Shown one piece after another: positions 6,756 through 10,052 of a stretch of DNA of 10,052 nt. The notes under the pieces are model-generated. The model was not told the DNA's origin, made no database searches, and saw nothing but the letters and a program-made list of their open reading frames with translations. The position numbers and the translations under genes were made by a program. This stretch comes from an uncultured Prevotella sp. (GTDB taxonomy: Bacteria > Bacteroidota > Bacteroidia > Bacteroidales > Bacteroidaceae): contig USFX01000099.1 of the NCBI GenBank assembly GCA_900553965.1, positions 1 through 10,052 of the forward strand, written 5' to 3'. Within the stretch, counting starts at the first letter, position 1. The number at the start of each line of letters is the position of its first letter.

Positions 6756-8873
6756 TCATCTTATAACAACCTTCTTCTTGTTGATGATATAGACACCCTT
6801 GGAGAGTGAGCGGACATCTCCCGTGACGAGGCGTCCGTCGAGAGTGTAGATGCGTGTGTCAGCTCCGGAGAGCGTTGAGGGCGCATAGATTTCCTCAATA
6901 CCGGAAGAAGATCCTGCTGACAGCGTCATATTCATCACGACCTGATTGTCGCCGCCAAAACGGACGAGGAGCGAACCGGTGACCGGCTTCGACAGTGTCA
7001 CACTGTGGGTCTTGGCTTCCGAGGCGTCGGTGCCGTTGAAAGTGTAGTCCGTTGCACCGTATGTATCACCGCCGAACTTGGCCAGATAAGCCGTCTGGCC
7101 GGCACCGTTACAGTAGCCCGTGAACGTGCCGCCGGTGATGGAGATGCCGTCAGGGATGTTGACGGTATAATCGAAGTTTCTCGAATATTTGATACCCTGG
7201 ATGCCGCATTCCTTTCCTGTCGAATAATTCTTGCCCTTGGCCGTGATGCTGAAGCCGCCGTCGAAATTCCAGTTGTCGTCCGTGGATGTCACTGGAGATA
7301 TCTCATAGCCGTTGACAACATCGGCGTACTCGATGTCGCCCTCGACTGTTCCTCCGGCGTTCTGGGCTTCGGTGATGTCGGCCACGAGGCTGTTGAGATA
7401 GTTCTCAAGATTGGTATAGCCGTTGGCAGCCTTCTGCGGTCCGTCGGAAGCGTCGTCGGGGTTAAGACCGTTGGCCGTCTCCCAAGCGTCTGGCATACCG
7501 TCTCCGTCAGTGTCGACAGGAGCGTCGGTGCTCACAAGCGTCGGCCATGCACTCCAGTCGGCCGGAGCACCGGCGGGCTTGTTGTCGTCCTGAGAGTTGA
7601 TGAAGCCCTTGCTCAGTCCCGATCCGGTGTATGTAGCCTTGCCATCACGTGTGTCGCTGACCATGAGCTCGTCGAACGTGTCACGGCTCAGACTTGCTCC
7701 GGCGTAGGCCAGCACGCGCTCATAGGCGTCGGCCGCGCTGTGGGTCGTGGTGGCGACGAACGGCATGGGCGACGCCAGCTTGATGGTGTCCTTGGTCTTG
7801 GCCGTGAACGTGCCGTCGCAGTCGTTGACGTCAACCTGATTGATGACACCGTACGTCCAGTTGTCGTTGTTGACATTGGTGTACTTCGTGTTGTAGTTGC
7901 CCGTCACATAGTATTTTCCCCAGAGATGGAGAGCCGGCGCATAATCAGGATAACGGTTCACATACGACTGTGTGCGCACGCCGACACCGGCGATGCGGTA
8001 GCCCTTCTTGTCGGTCGGAGTGCCGGGACCGGGCTTGTAGTAGTTGTTGACGATGTTTATCTGACCGCCACCGGGTCCGCCGTAGCATGTGCCGGGGCAG
8101 TTGAACATGACGCAGTTACGGAGATCTACGTTCTCGGCCTGTGCGGGATTCTCCCACTTATACGTGTTGTAGTCGTAGTTGCTGGTGTAGCCCGTCCATC
8201 CGTAGCGTGCGCCGTTGAAGCGCGGGCCGCGGTTGGTCACGCTGGCTATCATGTTGTGGTGGAAACTGGCGAGCTTGCCGCCCCAGATTCCGCCGTAGCC
8301 GTGGGCGCCCTTGCTGTGTCCTGGGTTTGAGAGACTTTCTGCGATGGTGCACCACTGCATCGTGAAGTTGTTGTTGTCGTAGAACGATGCCACCTCGTCA
8401 ATACTCCAGCTGAACGAGCAGTGGTCAAGCATGATGCCCGTATAGTTCCGTCGCCAGATGGCGTCGGCACCGTCGTTGATGTCTCTCTCCTGTCCGCGGC
8501 GCGAGCGGATGAAGCGGATGATGTTGTTGCCGCCCGGCTGCACGGTGTAGTAGCGCAGCGTGATGCCGGGGTAGGGTGCCGTCTGTCCCATGACTGTGGT
8601 GTTGTTGCCTATCTTCAGGTCGGACTTGAGGGCGATGACACCGGCAACGTCGAAGACGACAATCTTCTTTGAGTTGCCTTTCACGGCCTCGCGGAACGAG
8701 CCGGTGCCGCTGTCGTTGAGGTTGGTCACGTGGACGATTTTACCGCCGCGGCCGCCCGTTACGTAGCGTCCGTGGCCTTCGGCTCCGGGGAAAGCCGGCG
8801 CCTTTGACGATGTCTGTGCCGTGGCCGCTACAGCCATGGCTGCAAGTGATAGTGTGAGTATCTGTCTTTTCAT
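6756..8873 (-). CDS. Secreted pectate lyase (PL1-like), complete
   Basis: 705 residues with a signal peptide at about 1-20 (MKRQ, hydrophobic run, ATAQ) and no lipobox. The right-handed beta-helix catalytic domain covers about 25-395. It contains GIMLDHCSFSWSIDE (D150, H151, and D159/E160 as likely calcium ligands) and SVTNRGPRFNGARYG (R215 or R218 as likely catalytic base arginine), then the conserved CYGGPGGGQINIVNNYY strand. A calcium-loop-like DTDGDGMPD (454-462) precedes AWETANGLNPDDASD. Residues about 510-655 form an unassigned beta-rich domain and about 658-705 a tail (IYTLDGRL to GVYIINKKKVVIR) resembling the type IX secretion sorting domain. Family role: cleavage of de-esterified homogalacturonan by beta-elimination outside the cell. 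The start is the only one that gives a signal peptide. The upstream paralogue ends 100 bp before this start, so the two could be co-transcribed. PL1-like identity is firm; exact subfamily and product size are not. Confidence 0.93.
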   Translation of the reverse strand: MKRQILTLSLAAMAVAATAQTSSKAPAFPGAEGHGRYVTGGRGGKIVHVTNLNDSGTGSFREAVKGNSKKIVVFDVAGVIALKSDLKIGNNTTVMGQTAPYPGITLRYYTVQPGGNNIIRFIRSRRGQERDINDGADAIWRRNYTGIMLDHCSFSWSIDEVASFYDNNNFTMQWCTIAESLSNPGHSKGAHGYGGIWGGKLASFHHNMIASVTNRGPRFNGARYGWTGYTSNYDYNTYKWENPAQAENVDLRNCVMFNCPGTCYGGPGGGQINIVNNYYKPGPGTPTDKKGYRIAGVGVRTQSYVNRYPDYAPALHLWGKYYVTGNYNTKYTNVNNDNWTYGVINQVDVNDCDGTFTAKTKDTIKLASPMPFVATTTHSAADAYERVLAYAGASLSRDTFDELMVSDTRDGKATYTGSGLSKGFINSQDDNKPAGAPADWSAWPTLVSTDAPVDTDGDGMPDAWETANGLNPDDASDGPQKAANGYTNLENYLNSLVADITEAQNAGGTVEGDIEYADVVNGYEISPVTSTDDNWNFDGGFSITAKGKNYSTGKECGIQGIKYSRNFDYTVNIPDGISITGGTFTGYCNGAGQTAYLAKFGGDTYGATDYTFNGTDASEAKTHSVTLSKPVTGSLLVRFGGDNQVVMNMTLSAGSSSGIEEIYAPSTLSGADTRIYTLDGRLVTGDVRSLSKGVYIINKKKVVIR

Positions 8874-8920
8874 ATATCTGTTTTAATATATTTGCCTTGT
8901 TGTGATGTTGTATGTGTGGT

Positions 8921-8970
8921 GCACCTTATTATATATATGCTCATAAGATGCGGCGCACCTTATTATATAT
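8921..8970. repeat. Duplicated 16-bp motif between the two minus-strand lyases
   Basis: GCACCTTATTATATAT occurs at 8921-8936 and again at 8955-8970, 34 bp apart. Between them ATAAGATGC (8943-8951) is an inverted near-copy (8 of 9) of GCACCTTAT and could pair with either copy, giving two alternative hairpins. The block lies in the 100-bp gap upstream of the complete lyase and only a few bases beyond the stop codon of its paralogue. It may be an operator pair, an RNA-processing structure or a small tandem duplication. The sequence alone does not decide. Confidence 0.6.
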
Positions 8971-8973
8971 GTA

Positions 8974-10052
8974 TTATATCGCGCTGCCGATGGCATCGCT
9001 CACGGTTCCATCTTCACGGACGTAGCGCGGGTAATATTCCTTTGGCGTCGTTATGGCGTCGGCGTTGCCACCCGTCATGATGTCCTGCACGAGGCTGTTG
9101 CAGTAGACTTCGATATTGGTGTAGCCGCCTTTCGGGTCGAGCGTTGTCTTGTTGGCGTCCGAGGCGTCGGCAGGATTGAGACCGTTCGCCTTTTCCCACG
9201 CATCGGACATTCCGTCGCCGTCGGTGTCGAAGTTGTCGGGGCGTTTTCCCGTTGGGAATGTCTTCTCGGTATAGCCATTGATATCGGAAACGAGGTCGAT
9301 GAGTCCCCATTTTCCTGTAATCGAACCTTTATATGTGGCCTTGCCCTCGCGTGCTTCGGTCATGTAGCGTGCGTCAACGTCGTCGCGGTAGAGTGACGCA
9401 CCGCAGAAAGCCAGCACTTTGTCGAACGCCTTTTCGGCCGTATGGGTGGTGATGTGGCCAGCGGGGGCCGGCTCGTCCATCTTTATTCGCACGCACGGCT
9501 CGCCGCTGTCGTTCTTCACATGTGCCACGCCTGTGCCGTAGAAGTTATTCGGGTCTTTTGAGTATGTTTCGCTGTTGATGGTAAATACGCCCTTGTCATA
9601 TTTCACGCCGTCCCAGTCGCGGTTCTTCTTTGTTGTTCCCGTGACGGTCTCGGTTGTATTGCCGGCTATGTAGTATCGGCTCGTCATGCCGTAGTATTCC
9701 GGATGATCCTTTCGTGAGTTGCCGGTGGTTGATACGGTGATGAGTGTGATGCGTTCCTGATTGCTCTTGTCGCGTGGTCCGGCTTTGAAGTAGTTGTTGA
9801 CTATGTTTATCTGTCCGCCGCCGGGTCCGCCGTAACACGAGCCTTGGCAGTTGTACATCACGCAGTTGCGGAAGTCGACGTTCTCTGCCTGTACGGGGTT
9901 CTCCCACCGGTATGTGGCGTAGTCGTAGTTGTCGGTATAGCCCGTCCATCCGTAGCGTGCGCCGTTGAATCGCGGGCCACGGTTGGTGACATGGGCAATC
10001 AAGTTGTGGTGGAAGCTGGCCAGCTTGCCGCCCCATATTCCACCGTAGCCGT
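8974..10052 (-). CDS. Pectate lyase (PL1-like) paralogue lacking the C-terminal tail, 5' end outside window
   Basis: The reading frame is open from the right edge (GYGGIWGGKLASFHHNL) to the TAA at 8974-8976; 358 residues are visible. A TTG at 10000-10002 is an internal Leu codon, aligned with Met208 of the neighbouring lyase, and not a start. HVTNRGPRFNGARYG carries the likely catalytic arginine region, and CYGGPGGGQINIVNNYF the late beta-helix strand. HTAEKAFDKVLAFCGASL and DTDGDGMSD-AWEKANGLNPADASD follow as in the other lyases. It aligns without major gaps to the left-edge lyase up to REDGTV, then stops at SDAIGSAI, whereas the left-edge protein continues about 50 residues into a sorting-type tail. 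Role by family: calcium-dependent cleavage of polygalacturonate. Without the tail it may use another export route, stay periplasmic, or be poorly secreted (inference). It lies 100 bp upstream of the complete lyase on the same strand. Confidence 0.9.
   Translation of the reverse strand, partial: GYGGIWGGKLASFHHNLIAHVTNRGPRFNGARYGWTGYTDNYDYATYRWENPVQAENVDFRNCVMYNCQGSCYGGPGGGQINIVNNYFKAGPRDKSNQERITLITVSTTGNSRKDHPEYYGMTSRYYIAGNTTETVTGTTKKNRDWDGVKYDKGVFTINSETYSKDPNNFYGTGVAHVKNDSGEPCVRIKMDEPAPAGHITTHTAEKAFDKVLAFCGASLYRDDVDARYMTEAREGKATYKGSITGKWGLIDLVSDINGYTEKTFPTGKRPDNFDTDGDGMSDAWEKANGLNPADASDANKTTLDPKGGYTNIEVYCNSLVQDIMTGGNADAITTPKEYYPRYVREDGTVSDAIGSAI

Noticed and set aside
7005..8330. 441-residue open frame on the + strand
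   Set aside because: Lies wholly antisense to the complete pectate lyase, has Val/Arg-rich shadow composition and no recognisable domain. Explained by the GC-rich codons of the real gene.
8887..8894. TATATTTG, a TAnnTTTG match on the + strand
   Set aside because: It points away from the complete lyase, antisense into its paralogue, with no -33 box and no + strand gene downstream. Likely chance in AT-rich DNA, though an antisense transcript is possible.
1..10052. CRISPR arrays, tRNA/rRNA genes, transposases, toxin-antitoxin or defence genes
   Set aside because: Looked for on both strands. No regular spaced repeats, cloverleaf-like sequences or matching protein families were seen.

Overview
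The window looks like a chromosomal stretch from a Bacteroidota species, most likely a Prevotella-type gut, rumen or oral bacterium. Four things point that way. The one clear promoter core matches the Bacteroidota TAnnTTTG -7 box. The visible starts are preceded by A/T-rich sequence and not a Shine-Dalgarno motif. The secreted proteins carry Y(Y/F)NLQG-type C-terminal tails, as type IX secretion cargo does. The enzymes are the large multidomain pectinases usual in this phylum. Coding DNA is GC-rich while the intergenic DNA is clearly more AT-rich.

Layout: (1) 1-993, + strand: 3' part of a family PL1-like pectate lyase, cut by the window edge. (2) 994-1230: terminator-like hairpin, then a promoter. 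(3) 1231-5727, + strand: a 1498-residue secreted pectinesterase (CE8) with a long chain of beta-sandwich and InlB-like repeat domains in front of the catalytic domain. (4) 5728-6755: about 1 kb without a convincing gene, holding two convergent intrinsic terminators and at least three long inverted repeats that look like dispersed REP/MITE-like elements. (5) 6756-8873, - strand: a complete 705-residue PL1-like pectate lyase with a C-terminal sorting-type tail. (6) 8874-8973: a short AT-rich spacer with a duplicated 16-bp motif. (7) 8974-10052, - strand: 3' part of another pectate lyase, a close paralogue of the gene at the left edge but without its C-terminal tail.

Together this is a pectin (homogalacturonan) degradation cluster. 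The pectinesterase removes methyl esters and the lyases cleave the resulting polygalacturonate by beta-elimination. All enzymes with a visible N-terminus have a signal peptide. No SusC/SusD pair, transporter, regulator or uronate-catabolism gene lies inside the window, so it is at most part of a larger polysaccharide utilisation locus. I see no CRISPR array, phage, transposase or defence genes. The most interesting points are the inverted paralogues at the two ends, the tail-less paralogue, the altered oxyanion position of the pectinesterase, and the repeat-rich convergent intergenic region.
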